Positions 25,547 to 34,854 of a DNA stretch of 64,000 nucleotides are shown piece after piece. Origin of the DNA: UBA5336 sp038745855 (GTDB lineage: Bacteria; Pseudomonadota; Alphaproteobacteria; Caulobacterales; Hyphomonadaceae). The position numbers and the translations under genes are program-made. Numbering within the stretch: position 1 is the first letter of the stretch; each line of letters opens with the position of its first letter. The DNA is taken from positions 1 to 64,000 of the forward strand of contig JBCDLC010000001.1 in the NCBI GenBank assembly GCA_038745855.1. The letters run 5' to 3'. Under the pieces are notes generated by a model. That model ran no database searches. It was not told the DNA's origin and saw only the letters and a program-made list of their open reading frames with translations.

Positions 25547-26955
25547 GGTTTCGGCAGAATGAGGCTGGCACGCAACCCTCCGAGCGGCGCATCAGAAAGC
25601 TCCAATTTGCCGGAATAGAGCTCCGCCAGATCCTTCACAATGGACAACCCGAGCCCAGTGCCGGGGGCGGTCTCATCAAGTCGAACCCCCCGCTGAAGAG
25701 CGGTCGCCCGTTCGTCGGGGCCAAGGCCCTGGCCGTCATCATCCACATGGACGCTGATAGTCTTGTCTCCATTGTCGATCACAGTGACAGCCACTGTCGA
25801 CGTCGCCCACTTGCAGCCATTCTCCATCAAGTTGCCAAGCATTTCCTCAAGATCCTGGGCCTCGCCGCGAAACGCGAGCCCCGGCCGGCCTTTGGCGGTG
25901 ACCTCGACGCCCTTTTCCGCAAAAAGCCGGTTGAGAAGACGGGACAGCCCTTCGATCACTGGCAGCACATCCGTTCGCGCCCCAATGGCCTGTGCACGCG
26001 CGGCCGCTTGGGCACGGGAAAGATAGTGTTCGACATTGGCGCGCATGGCTTCTGTTTGGCGCCGAACAACGTCATCCAGCGGGCTATCGCCACTTGCCTC
26101 GTTCCGAAGGACCGCCAAAGGCGTTTTCAACGCATGGGCCAGATTTCCAACGTGGGTCCGCGCGCGTTCGACCACCTCGCGGTTGTGGTCCAGCAATTTG
26201 TTGAGTTCCTCAGAAAGTGGCCTCACCTCGGCAGGATAGTCATCATCGAGCCGGGTCCGTCGGCCCTCTCTCACATCAGAGACGTCGGTCTGAACACGGC
26301 CAAGCGGCGCCAGAACTACGCGCACCTGAACAGCCATCGCAACCAGCACGCCCCCTGCGAGAACGATCATTGCGCCAATCAGGAGAAGCAGAAACCGCTG
26401 GGCGAACTCATCTGACCGTGCGCGGTCTGCTGCTGCCAGAAGCAGCGCCCGTTGGTCGCCCGCACCGAGGATGATGACCGTTGCGGCAACGCGCAGGGTC
26501 TCGTTTGCCGGCCCAGTGCTATTCCCGAATACCGTGGCGCCCGGCTCAGCATTTGCCTGCCGCTTCAGGGTCTCCGTAACGGGAACTTCGCCATCCCAAA
26601 GCGACCGAGGCCGGATTTCCTCGCCAAGGGCACCATCGCCGTTGATTTCAACGATGGCCCAATACCGGCCCGAAAGGGGAGTTTCATAGAGATGGGCGGC
26701 AGGCAACCGCGTCCCGTCTGCTTCCAACCTACCGTCTTCGCCCAGGTCGATTGCGCGTGAAAGATCGATAAGCGTGGTCTCAAGCTCGCCGTCGAGCAGT
26801 TGCACGGTCTGCGCCCTGTAGACGGCGGAAAGCGTGATCGCGCCTCCCACAAGGACGAGAAGGCACCACAAACCGGCACCGATCAGCAACCGAACCGCTA
26901 GCGAAGACGGGTTCAGCGAGATGGTTGGAGCAATATGGGTCGCGGCGTCACGCAT
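25543..26955 (-). CDS. Sensor histidine kinase (second pair, FeuQ/PhoQ-like)
   Basis: The 470-residue kinase has membrane helices at about 22-46 and 188-213 around a periplasmic domain of some 140 residues, then a HAMP linker. The phosphorylated His is in NLAHALKTPLAVLRNEA, and the ATPase domain has NLMENGCKWAT, DDDGQGLGPDERA and GTGLGLSIVKDL. The sequence resembles the FeuQ/PhoQ group. It overlaps ccmI and follows its regulator by 24 bases. Confidence 0.88.
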   Translation of the reverse strand: MRDAATHIAPTISLNPSSLAVRLLIGAGLWCLLVLVGGAITLSAVYRAQTVQLLDGELETTLIDLSRAIDLGEDGRLEADGTRLPAAHLYETPLSGRYWAIVEINGDGALGEEIRPRSLWDGEVPVTETLKRQANAEPGATVFGNSTGPANETLRVAATVIILGAGDQRALLLAAADRARSDEFAQRFLLLLIGAMIVLAGGVLVAMAVQVRVVLAPLGRVQTDVSDVREGRRTRLDDDYPAEVRPLSEELNKLLDHNREVVERARTHVGNLAHALKTPLAVLRNEASGDSPLDDVVRRQTEAMRANVEHYLSRAQAAARAQAIGARTDVLPVIEGLSRLLNRLFAEKGVEVTAKGRPGLAFRGEAQDLEEMLGNLMENGCKWATSTVAVTVIDNGDKTISVHVDDDGQGLGPDERATALQRGVRLDETAPGTGLGLSIVKDLAELYSGKLELSDAPLGGLRASLILPKP

Positions 26956-26979
26956 CGCCCTTGATGTAAGGAATTGATC

Positions 26980-27663
26980 CTAACCCGCAATCTGCTGTTC
27001 GGCTTGTGGTACCACCAAGCGGTACCCCAGGCCGCGCTCGGTCATGATCCGATCTGATCCAATCTTCTTACGCAGCCGGCCAATGAACACTTCGATCGTA
27101 TTCGAGTCGCGATCAAAATCCTGGTCGTAGATATGCTCGACCAATTCCGTACGTGGAACCACGCGCCCCTGATGGTGCATGAGGTAAGCGAGCACGCGGT
27201 ATTCGTGCGCCGTGAGCTTAATGGGCTCTCCATTCACTGTTGCCCGGGCCGCCCGTGTATCGACGCGCAAGGATCCAGCCTCGATGGCCGCTGCAGAGTG
27301 TCCGGCCGCGCGCCGCAGGAGCGCCCTCAGACGGGCCAACAGCTCTTCGGTGTAGAAAGGCTTGGTGAGATAGTCGTCGGCACCCGCGTCGAAGCCCGCA
27401 ACCTTCTCGCTCCACCGGTCTCTGGCGGTGAGGATGAGGACGGGAAAATCCTTCCCATCTTCGCGCCAGCGTTCGAGGATCGTGACACCGTCCATCTTCG
27501 GCAGCCCGAGATCGAGCACAACCGCATCGTAGGGCTCGGTGTCGCCGAGAAAGTGGCCGTCTTCGCCGTCCGCCGCGAGGTCGACCGCGTAGCCGGAGTG
27601 CGAGAGGGCATCGGCCAGTTGTCGCCGAAGGTCAGGGTCGTCTTCCACCACCAGAATACGCAT
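26980..27663 (-). CDS. OmpR-type response regulator (second pair, FeuP/PhoP-like)
   Basis: The 227-residue regulator has the receiver domain with phosphoacceptor Asp in VVLDLGLPKMDG (about residue 51), Thr in LILTARDRWSEKVAGFDAGADDYLTKPF, and a winged helix (LTAHEYRVLAYLMHHQGRVVPRTELVEHIYDQDFDRDSNTIEVFIGRLRKKIG). The latter is close to PhoP/FeuP. It starts two bases after the PepSY gene position on the complementary order and is followed by its kinase. Confidence 0.93.
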   Translation of the reverse strand: MRILVVEDDPDLRRQLADALSHSGYAVDLAADGEDGHFLGDTEPYDAVVLDLGLPKMDGVTILERWREDGKDFPVLILTARDRWSEKVAGFDAGADDYLTKPFYTEELLARLRALLRRAAGHSAAAIEAGSLRVDTRAARATVNGEPIKLTAHEYRVLAYLMHHQGRVVPRTELVEHIYDQDFDRDSNTIEVFIGRLRKKIGSDRIMTERGLGYRLVVPQAEQQIAG

Positions 27664-27665
27664 GG

Positions 27666-27992
27666 TTATCCTCTACTTTCCCGGATGATACGGCCCGACT
27701 GCGCATCCACCGTCACGATCATCCGCCGGCCATCACGGTCAATCCATTTGATCTGGTACTCAGATTTCCCCCGGCCGCTCGAATAGAGATCCGCATCTGT
27801 CATCGAGCCGCCATAACGCTGCTGCAGGCGCTGCCTGATCTGGGCGAGCGGCATCGTGCGCCCGTCCTTGACCGCTTCGCGAGCTTCGCCGGCGTCAAAG
27901 GCGCTGCCGTAGCCCTGGGCGTCGGCAACACCCGGCACAAGGAGAGCTGCGGCCGCAAGTAGCGCGGCGGAAGCGGCGAGACGTTTCATCAT
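27666..27992 (-). CDS. Secreted PepSY-domain protein
   Basis: The 108-residue protein has a clear signal peptide cleaved after VADAQ (about residue 25) and a PepSY-like domain (MPLAQIRQRLQQRYGGSMTDADLYSSG, then YQIKWIDRDGRRMIVTVDAQSGRI). I placed the start at 27992, just before the signal peptide, because a longer frame would add 25 residues ahead of it. PepSY proteins often modulate a sensor kinase or protease, and the gene lies immediately before a two-component pair on the same strand, so it may tune that kinase. Confidence 0.82.
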   Translation of the reverse strand: MMKRLAASAALLAAAALLVPGVADAQGYGSAFDAGEAREAVKDGRTMPLAQIRQRLQQRYGGSMTDADLYSSGRGKSEYQIKWIDRDGRRMIVTVDAQSGRIIRESRG

Positions 27993-28073
27993 GAAAACGC
28001 GGATAAGAGGATTGGACTGAACAGTCCGTGAATGGTGCGGTCGGGATTCAGCAGGGCAGGCAGCCACGCGCGT

Positions 28074-29000
28074 TCACCGTTGTTTTTCAAGGAAAGACTT
28101 AAGCGCCGCGTCAGCAGGATCATCGAGTACGATCTCCAACCGAACAAAGAGGCTGCCAGGGCGATTCTTAATCTGAATCCCCTTGTCCTTGAGCCGCAAG
28201 CGCGTGCCGGTATTGGAAGCCGAGGGTATTTTCAGTGTGACGGGACCCGTTGGGGTCGGCACATCGATCTTGCCGCCCAGCACAGCGGTTTCGAGGGAAA
28301 TTGATGCGGTCATGCGGAGATCGTCTCCGTCTCGCGACCAGATACTCGAAGGGGTGACCTTGATATCGATCAATCCATCGCCCGGCGGACCGCCGGTTGG
28401 AGACGCATGCCCCTGGCTTCTGAGTTTCAGGGTAACGCCGTCCTCGATGCCGGCCGGGATGTCCACATCGAGTGTTTTGCCATCGGCCATGGTCAACCGC
28501 CGTTTGCCGCCGACTGCCGCATCTTCAAAGGAAATTGTGATGGCATAGCGGATATCCCGCCCCTTGACGGGACCAGTCCGGCGTTTGCCCCGTCCCTGGC
28601 CAAACAGCCCGGACAAGATGTCCTCAAAGGGCTCTCCGCCCATCGTTCCGGCGCCTGCACCCGGTCCAAAACCCTGTTGGCCGAAACCCGCACCGGCACC
28701 GGGTCTGCCGCTGAACGGCGATACCCGCTCATTGCCACCGGCATCTATTTCCCCCCGGTCGAAGCGAGATCGCTTTTCCTTGTCGCCCAAAATGTCAAAA
28801 GCGCGGGAGACTTGCTTGAAGCGCTCCGCCTTGGCGGTGTCATCGGGATGCAAATCGGGATGCAAGGCCTTCACCTTCGCGCGGTAGGCCTTCTTGATGT
28901 CCTCATCGGTTGCAGTACGAGGGACGCCGAGGAGAGTATAAGGATCGGTGCTCACAACCTGTCGTATTGGTCCAGCCCGTTCGGGCGTCAACTCCTGCAC
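28074..29000 (-). CDS. DnaJ-like co-chaperone, CbpA class
   Basis: The J domain (residues about 19-85) has the HPD motif in KALHPDLHPDD. A Gly/Phe-rich linker follows (GAGAGFGQQGFGPGAGAG), then two DnaJ C-terminal substrate-binding folds (about 150-300). No zinc-finger repeats are present, so it belongs with CbpA rather than DnaJ. Start could be the GTG at 29000 (308 residues) or the GTG at 28955 (293 residues), which lies right before STDPYTLLG. It follows GTA gene g15 by 18 bases on the same strand, so it may be read through from the GTA transcript. Confidence 0.85.
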   Translation of the reverse strand: MQELTPERAGPIRQVVSTDPYTLLGVPRTATDEDIKKAYRAKVKALHPDLHPDDTAKAERFKQVSRAFDILGDKEKRSRFDRGEIDAGGNERVSPFSGRPGAGAGFGQQGFGPGAGAGTMGGEPFEDILSGLFGQGRGKRRTGPVKGRDIRYAITISFEDAAVGGKRRLTMADGKTLDVDIPAGIEDGVTLKLRSQGHASPTGGPPGDGLIDIKVTPSSIWSRDGDDLRMTASISLETAVLGGKIDVPTPTGPVTLKIPSASNTGTRLRLKDKGIQIKNRPGSLFVRLEIVLDDPADAALKSFLEKQR

Positions 29001-29018
29001 ACACCCTGATCCCCAGCT

Positions 29019-32000
29019 TTACGCCTGCAGGGATAGGGAAACTGGCGGCCCAATGCGGCCATCGGCGCCCACTTCCGCGACTGTCGCGGTAACCGCATCA
29101 GGGTCGATCTGAACATATGGATGGGTGACGAACACGGCATCGGTCGTCCCGTCCGCCCGCTCCCACTGAACTTGGTAGGTTTCAGGTCCGGACACATCAT
29201 CCAATATCCAGCTATCGGAATTGTCTGGATGCCGCCGGAACCATGAAAGCTCTTCTCCGTTCGACCTGAGATGCGCGACCGGCCAGGGGTTGCCCTGAAC
29301 ATTGGCAAACGTCTGCGTTTGGCCAGAGTCCCCGCCTTTTGCCCGCCAGATCAACGTCAAACCCTGCTCGTCACGGCTGAGGGTGGCTCTGGCGATTGCA
29401 TGGTCGAGGAACACGCAGCGACTTCCCGCTGGGGCGCTTACGGCGGCGCTGCCCTGTAAACCTCTCAACAACCGTCCCAGCCTGTACGTACGGCCTTCTA
29501 CGAGATCAGCAGATTGGAAACCGACCATCTCCCAACCGTTCGCTGTTTCAATGAGAACGAGGTTGGCTCCTGAAAGGACAGCCTCATCGCTGACTGACGT
29601 TAGTGCAGCCTCGGAAAACTCAATATCGAGGGTGGTCGCCTTATCCCAACGACCAATTGGACCGATCGGGAGATCGGTCTTGAGCACGCCCATGAGCGCA
29701 GGCGCCGTTACCGTGGCGCGGACTGAGAGCGTATCGGCCTGCGCGCCCGCCTCGATAGCGACCTCGCCGGGCCATGGATCTGCACTCGCCGCCACCAGCG
29801 GTGTTGGTTCATCGCCTGTCCCTGGCAACCTCGGAGCATCGATGATCAGAAGCTCAGGCGCTGCGGGCAAGGGCGGGCCCTCGCCGACGCTGGGAACCGA
29901 AATCGCTTTTAGTGGCGGCGCCGAAAGCCCATTATAGTCGAGCGAGAACGGCTCCAAGGTAAGTGCTCTTTCCAATCCGTCAGAGACGGCTGTCACACGC
30001 CAATCCACTTCGCTCGACACATCGCCGGCAAATGAGATGATCGAGCCCAGGCCCAGATCCTGACGGCTTATCGGCACAGAAAAAGACCCGAGCCTCTTCG
30101 GCTGTGCCTGCGATAACAGTCTTTGGGCAACGCGCTCTGCCTCGGGAGCCGATAGCGCCAGTGGAAGGGAGAATGAAATCAGTTTTCGCGGATCAGCCCC
30201 ATCAATCCGCGCTTCAACGCTGAGCGGGAGGAAGCCGTTGGCCGGGTCAGCAGCCGTCAGTGTCGCGCGACCAGGAGAGCCGTCGAGCAGAGTATCGGTC
30301 CACTCGATGCCCGGTGCAGCGACCGAGCCAACTTCAACCGTGGTGGCGGGTCCCAGTTCTGCAACGGGCGTCAGAGCAAGATGGCGCTCCCCCTCCTGGA
30401 CCACGAAATCATGGGCGATACGGAGCGGTTCAAGCGCCCTGCGCACGGTTGTTACACCATCCAGCGCATAACCTTCGACCACACCATCAAGCGCCGAGGT
30501 ATCGACACCTTCGACACCGCCGCGAGCAGCGATATCGGACGCAACAGCGCTCAGGGTCGCCAATCCCGTCCGGCCGTTCAGCCAGTGACCGAAGCGCCAA
30601 TTGTCGCCATCTCCCCAAACGTTCGAGCGTTCCGGAAATGCAGGGAAAGGCCGAGCGTCCCAGCACCAGACAAACGCACGCTCGATAAATGGCAGCGCTT
30701 GAAAATAAGACAGTGAAGCGACCAAGGCCTGCCGTTGCAGGACGTCGTCGCGCACTCCACTTGAATAGGGTGGGACCGCGCTTTCAGAGCTCTTTGGATC
30801 GTAGAACAAGTTCGGTGCATTCGTTCCAAGGTCGACCGCCGGGAAGCCAATCTCCGCCAATCGGATCTGTTTCGAACCTGGAACCCAGGCCGTTGGCTGC
30901 GGCTGCCTTACACCGCCCGGTCGCTCATGGTGCGCCTCGCCCCACCAATTCGCCAGGTCCTTCGCGCGGAAAACCCAGTGTTCGCCGTGGGCCGTATCAT
31001 TAATCGGTGTACGGACTTGCGCGTCCCGATCTTCCCCATTCGCGTAATACCAATCGTAGTTCTCACCCCCTGCAAACTGCGAGACCAGGTAGTCCGCGTC
31101 GCCCGGGCCTCGAAACCCCGCTTCGGCGTCAAGGTGCGCCGTCCCCTGACGCCAGTCTCCGGCGGGCGGATACCAATCTATGGCCACAAGATCGATATTC
31201 GGATCTGACCACAGGGCATCGAGAGGAAAAAGAACGTCATTCGTTCCATCGCCAGGACTATATGCTCCGTACTCTGTCCAATCAGCAGCATAGGTAATGG
31301 TGGTGTGTGCGCCCAGGATCTGCCGGACGTCAGCCGCCAATTGCCGCAGACCCTCAACGAACGGAAACGCGCCCGTCTCATCTCTAAGGCGCGTCAGGCC
31401 GCGCAATTCGGAGCCGAGCAGAAAACCGCTAACGCCGCCAGCGGCCTTGGCAAGCCATGCCAAGTGCAACACAAAACGTCGATAGCCATGGTCATCCCGT
31501 GGCCCAGAGTAACGAACAAACTGATTTTCGAGCGTGAAATCTGAGACAGAGGCCTGTCCGAGGAATGACTGACAATCCAATCGGGCGGACGCCGTTTTAT
31601 CGCCCGCTGACGTGATACGCCCCCGCCAGGGAAAAGGCGCTTGTTCGACCTGCCCATAGGGATCAGGAAGGCCGTTTCCGGGCGGAACATCCATCAGAAG
31701 AAACGGCGATACGGTCACCGAAATCCCTTCCGTATGTTGCGCTTGTATCGCCTGGATCACGGACCAATCTGCCGGGGTACCACCGTAGTTCGATCGCCCT
31801 GTATCGTCCTTGGAAATCAGATAGGCGTCCTGCCGACTCTCATCGCCAGCTTGCCACGCGTGCGGGCGGGTGACCTTTTCGCGGGTCTCGACTCCCGGGC
31901 GGATCCGGCAACTTCCAGCGCGGAGATCATCCCCGAACCAGGCGACAGTGAGCGCAGCGGCGGAGACACTCGGTAACTCCTCGCGCAATTGCTCAAGCGA

Positions 32001-32780
32001 ACGGACGAAGTCTGCTCGGCCTTCGCCCGAATTCGCGTTCTGCGGGCGTTCGATTCCCGGAAATTGCCGCGTACGGATGACATCCGTTGAATAGGCGAAT
32101 TCACCCGATGCAGGGATGATGTTCACGCCTGTCACATGGTTGGAGAGGTCCTGATTTCCGGGGGGAACACGGACAACCTCGAAAGAAAGTTGAGGCAGCC
32201 TGTTGCCGTAGGGACCAAGAGGCAAATCCTCGAAAACGACATAGCAGAGCCCGCGATAAGCCGGTGCTTCGGACGCGCCTTCAATCGTCTGGATAATCGG
32301 GTCAGGCGATTGATCGTCAGTTCCAGGATAAACACGCATGGTGACGGTGGCAGGATCAAGCAATTCGCCATTTGCCCAGATGCGATCAATCCGTGCGGTT
32401 GACCCCTCACAGATACCAACCGCGAAACTCACACTGTATCGGAATTCGGTAACAGTCGGACCGCCCTTGCCACCCGCGCTGTTCTCACGGCGGGTCTCTT
32501 TGAATCGCGCTGCCCAAAGCAGATGCCCCCCAACCCGCATGCGCCCGTAAACACTGGGGATTCCAGCGCCTTCGCGGCTTTCCATGACGTGGAGAGACTT
32601 GAGCCGCGGCCCCGAAATATCATCGGAGAATAAAGCCGTGTCGATCGCTCGACCGGCGACCGATCCAAGGGCACGACCGATGGCCTGCCCGGCAATCTGC
32701 TGGCCTAGGATCGACACACCACCCGGAAGCACGTGACTGCCAACAACGGCGCCAACCTCGGAAAGAACAATCTGCGCCAT
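29019..32780 (-). CDS. GTA g15, tail fibre-base 'megatron' / host-specificity protein
   Basis: The 1253-residue protein forms the central part of the baseplate. It has an N-terminal glycine- and alanine-rich region typical of this family (SVLGSVAGRAI-like), a glycoside-hydrolase TIM-barrel-like middle (about 400-720, with ITYAADWTEYGAY, NIDLVAIDWYPP and WVFRAKDLANWW) and a phage-tail J-type C-terminal half. The best start is the ATG at 32780, which overlaps the g14 stop by one base; the TTG just before it would add one residue. It is full length and is the last gene of the cluster. Confidence 0.93.
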   Translation of the reverse strand: MAQIVLSEVGAVVGSHVLPGGVSILGQQIAGQAIGRALGSVAGRAIDTALFSDDISGPRLKSLHVMESREGAGIPSVYGRMRVGGHLLWAARFKETRRENSAGGKGGPTVTEFRYSVSFAVGICEGSTARIDRIWANGELLDPATVTMRVYPGTDDQSPDPIIQTIEGASEAPAYRGLCYVVFEDLPLGPYGNRLPQLSFEVVRVPPGNQDLSNHVTGVNIIPASGEFAYSTDVIRTRQFPGIERPQNANSGEGRADFVRSLEQLREELPSVSAAALTVAWFGDDLRAGSCRIRPGVETREKVTRPHAWQAGDESRQDAYLISKDDTGRSNYGGTPADWSVIQAIQAQHTEGISVTVSPFLLMDVPPGNGLPDPYGQVEQAPFPWRGRITSAGDKTASARLDCQSFLGQASVSDFTLENQFVRYSGPRDDHGYRRFVLHLAWLAKAAGGVSGFLLGSELRGLTRLRDETGAFPFVEGLRQLAADVRQILGAHTTITYAADWTEYGAYSPGDGTNDVLFPLDALWSDPNIDLVAIDWYPPAGDWRQGTAHLDAEAGFRGPGDADYLVSQFAGGENYDWYYANGEDRDAQVRTPINDTAHGEHWVFRAKDLANWWGEAHHERPGGVRQPQPTAWVPGSKQIRLAEIGFPAVDLGTNAPNLFYDPKSSESAVPPYSSGVRDDVLQRQALVASLSYFQALPFIERAFVWCWDARPFPAFPERSNVWGDGDNWRFGHWLNGRTGLATLSAVASDIAARGGVEGVDTSALDGVVEGYALDGVTTVRRALEPLRIAHDFVVQEGERHLALTPVAELGPATTVEVGSVAAPGIEWTDTLLDGSPGRATLTAADPANGFLPLSVEARIDGADPRKLISFSLPLALSAPEAERVAQRLLSQAQPKRLGSFSVPISRQDLGLGSIISFAGDVSSEVDWRVTAVSDGLERALTLEPFSLDYNGLSAPPLKAISVPSVGEGPPLPAAPELLIIDAPRLPGTGDEPTPLVAASADPWPGEVAIEAGAQADTLSVRATVTAPALMGVLKTDLPIGPIGRWDKATTLDIEFSEAALTSVSDEAVLSGANLVLIETANGWEMVGFQSADLVEGRTYRLGRLLRGLQGSAAVSAPAGSRCVFLDHAIARATLSRDEQGLTLIWRAKGGDSGQTQTFANVQGNPWPVAHLRSNGEELSWFRRHPDNSDSWILDDVSGPETYQVQWERADGTTDAVFVTHPYVQIDPDAVTATVAEVGADGRIGPPVSLSLQA

Positions 32781-33214
32781 CAATCATGCTCCACGCCAGG
32801 AAATGCGAATGCCGCCGCAATGCGACGCTGCCACCACGGAACGAGCCGGGTCTCGACCACCGCCCTGCCCCAATAGGCGTGAATGATACGCCCCGGCGCA
32901 CTGACGATCGCACAGTGTTTCGCTGGACTTCCCATAGCCATTCGGAATAGCAGCACATCTGCCGGTTTGATCGTTCCAATTGGAATTTCATCAAGATGGT
33001 CTTGCGCGGCCAAAAGAAGGGTATCCTTCGCAGTCCGCTCCACCCAATCAGGGGTATACGGAGGAAGCCTTTCAGGCTCTTCTCCGATTGCTTCTCGCCA
33101 CACTCCCCTCAACAACCCGAGGCAATCACACCCCTCGCCGCGGATGCTTGCCCGGTGACGGTAGGGCGTTCCCAGCCAGGTTCGGCTGACAGCAATGATG
33201 TCGTCGCGCTTCAT
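32780..33214 (-). CDS. GTA g14, NlpC/P60 cell-wall peptidase
   Basis: The 144-residue protein has the NlpC/P60 catalytic set: Cys31 in GCDCLGLLRG, His100 in AKHCAIV and a third polar residue at His112 (IIHAYW). It cuts peptidoglycan peptide during DNA entry from the tail tip. Start overlaps the g13 stop and its stop overlaps the g15 start, so translation is coupled on both sides. Confidence 0.93.
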   Translation of the reverse strand: MKRDDIIAVSRTWLGTPYRHRASIRGEGCDCLGLLRGVWREAIGEEPERLPPYTPDWVERTAKDTLLLAAQDHLDEIPIGTIKPADVLLFRMAMGSPAKHCAIVSAPGRIIHAYWGRAVVETRLVPWWQRRIAAAFAFPGVEHD

Positions 33215-33861
33215 CGCTTGCCACCATCGGTTCCATTTCCCGCTGGCCCAGCGAGCAGGAAGTCCGCCCCTGGCATGTGCGGGAACCCGCGAAAATTGTC
33301 GGTGTTAGAAAACCGATCCCGGCACGTCGCGAAGGCCTGATCACAAGACTTGCCAGCGTGCTGCAGGTCCGAGAGATCAATGCCGCATCGATGGTCACCG
33401 AGCACTGCATCGCACCGGCGGTTATATTGGCGTCCGATCGGGCGTTCGAAGTCAGCTTTTTGAGAAACAAGCTCTGCCTGGAAACCCTCTGGACCGTGCG
33501 TGATTTCACTGAACCGACCAGACCAAACGTGAACCCAGTGAATTGGGTGCGCCCAATCTGCACGGATAACGACGATCTGTGCACCATTCCAGACACCGTC
33601 AATCAGATCTTCATCGGTAATCGCGTCGCTCGACAGGGCGCCCTTTGCGGCGGCATGACCCGGGGCCAGTCCGGTGCCGTTTACAAAGCGGGCAGCCTCA
33701 AGCGCCGCGCCGGGTTGGTAGGAGATACCGTCCACCTCAATGGCGTTGTCATGTTCCGTCAGCGCAAGAACAAACCCGTCGCTGCGCTCGAGGCGCCAGC
33801 ACAAGCATGTGGTCAGCGCGCCTGTCTCGAGGCGGGCTGCGAATTCCTCGGAAATCATCAT
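33211..33861 (-). CDS. GTA g13, hub protein (DUF2163), apparently shortened inside
   Basis: The 216-residue protein has the DUF2163 N-terminal part (residues about 3-150) and the end of the BR0599 part (CRDRFSNTDNFRGFPHMPGADF). Four cysteines (150, 159, 173, 180) match the metal-cluster ligands of this family. Only 13 residues separate Cys159 from Cys173. In relatives I remember a beta-rich segment of roughly 60-80 residues lies between these landmarks and the protein is nearer 290 residues. The frame stays open across the joint, so this looks like an in-frame deletion or a compact lineage variant. Confidence 0.88.
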   Translation of the reverse strand: MMISEEFAARLETGALTTCLCWRLERSDGFVLALTEHDNAIEVDGISYQPGAALEAARFVNGTGLAPGHAAAKGALSSDAITDEDLIDGVWNGAQIVVIRADWAHPIHWVHVWSGRFSEITHGPEGFQAELVSQKADFERPIGRQYNRRCDAVLGDHRCGIDLSDLQHAGKSCDQAFATCRDRFSNTDNFRGFPHMPGADFLLAGPAGNGTDGGKR

Positions 33862-33865
33862 GGTG

Positions 33866-34486
33866 TCAGCCCAGGATCTCTAAAATTGGAACACTGATGA
33901 TCCTGCCAGCGCCGAAAGCTTCGAGGCTGGCATCGATGCTGTCGCTGTCAAAACGGGCTGCGCAATCAAATCGATAACCGGCCGTGATCGAGGCACCTGG
34001 TGGAGGCGCCGAGTCGAAGGTTACGAGGCCGGTAGACGTTTCGAGCGTGTAATCTGCAACCTGGGCACCGTCGATGGCTATAAGCTCCGTATCTGGAACA
34101 GGCTTAACGATCGGTCGTCGCGTAGAGCCATAGTGCTTGACCATCTGGAACTCGGTCTCTTGGCCATCGCCGATACCAAGCAATTGGTCTGTCCCAGCGG
34201 GCGTTTGCTCGGGCGCGCAGGACCGATCGTCGGCAAAGTCTCTGAAGCGGAAACCGTGGAAGCGTCCCTTGCGGGCTTCGAAGAACGCAATCAGCGCATT
34301 CAGCTCATCAAGTCGCTCAACGGCGCTGCCGACGTCCCATCGCCTGCGTGCATTCGCCCAAACGGAATTCCGCACCTCTCGTCCACTGGCCAGCGTTACG
34401 ACATTCGTGCGCCGCACAGGTCCGCCGACGGCCCCGAAGGCAAGCGCCATCGGGAACCGCACATCATGAAAATTCGAAAGGCTCAA
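33866..34486 (-). CDS. GTA g12, distal tail protein (DUF2460)
   Basis: The 206-residue protein begins SLSNFHDVRFPMALAFGAVGGP, the hallmark N-terminus of the DUF2460/TIGR02217 family, then SVWANARRRWDVGSAVERLDELNALIAFFEARKGRFHGFRFRDFADD. It forms the ring between tail tube and hub. The start seems to be a TTG that overlaps the g11 stop (TTGA), as no ATG fits the conserved N-terminus. Confidence 0.92.
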   Translation of the reverse strand: MSLSNFHDVRFPMALAFGAVGGPVRRTNVVTLASGREVRNSVWANARRRWDVGSAVERLDELNALIAFFEARKGRFHGFRFRDFADDRSCAPEQTPAGTDQLLGIGDGQETEFQMVKHYGSTRRPIVKPVPDTELIAIDGAQVADYTLETSTGLVTFDSAPPPGASITAGYRFDCAARFDSDSIDASLEAFGAGRIISVPILEILG

Positions 34487-34854
34487 AGGAAACGCCCCCC
34501 TGCTGAAACCGCGCGGGCGAGTGCTGAGGATATGGCGCCCTGCCCCGCAACTATGCCGCGGGCATTGGCGTTAGCGCCGCCCGACAGGTTGAGATTTACG
34601 GTCGGACTCGCACCATTGTTCGCGCCAAGGGCCGACTGCGCCGCAACGCGAGCAAGATCTCGCAATATGGCTTCCGTCATCTTTTCGAAGTCGAGCTGAC
34701 CCGTGCGCGCAGCAGATGACAGGGCAGCTTCAATTCGCTGTCCAGCTTCACTAAAGCGTTGCTCGATCGAAGCAGCGGCCTCATTCGCGGGCCCATCGGC
34801 AAGCGCGCGGAGCCGTTCGCCGGCTCCTTCGATCGATTGTTCGAATTCATCCAT
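34483..34854 (-). CDS. GTA g11, short tape measure protein
   Basis: The 123-residue protein is helical and Ala-rich (EFEQSIEGAGERLRALADG, QLDFEKMTEAILRDLARVAAQ). It ends AISSALARAVSAGGRFL, an ending seen in GTA tape measures of related bacteria. At 123 residues it is clearly shorter than the R. capsulatus protein (about 220 by memory). Tail length scales with tape measure length, so a shorter tail may result. It overlaps both neighbours. Confidence 0.8.
   Translation of the reverse strand: MDEFEQSIEGAGERLRALADGPANEAAASIEQRFSEAGQRIEAALSSAARTGQLDFEKMTEAILRDLARVAAQSALGANNGASPTVNLNLSGGANANARGIVAGQGAISSALARAVSAGGRFL

Noticed and set aside
28001..28007. Another GGATAAG upstream of the PepSY gene
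   Set aside because: It lacks the preceding GT(C/T) and the second arm, so it matches only part of the element; single 7-base matches are expected by chance.
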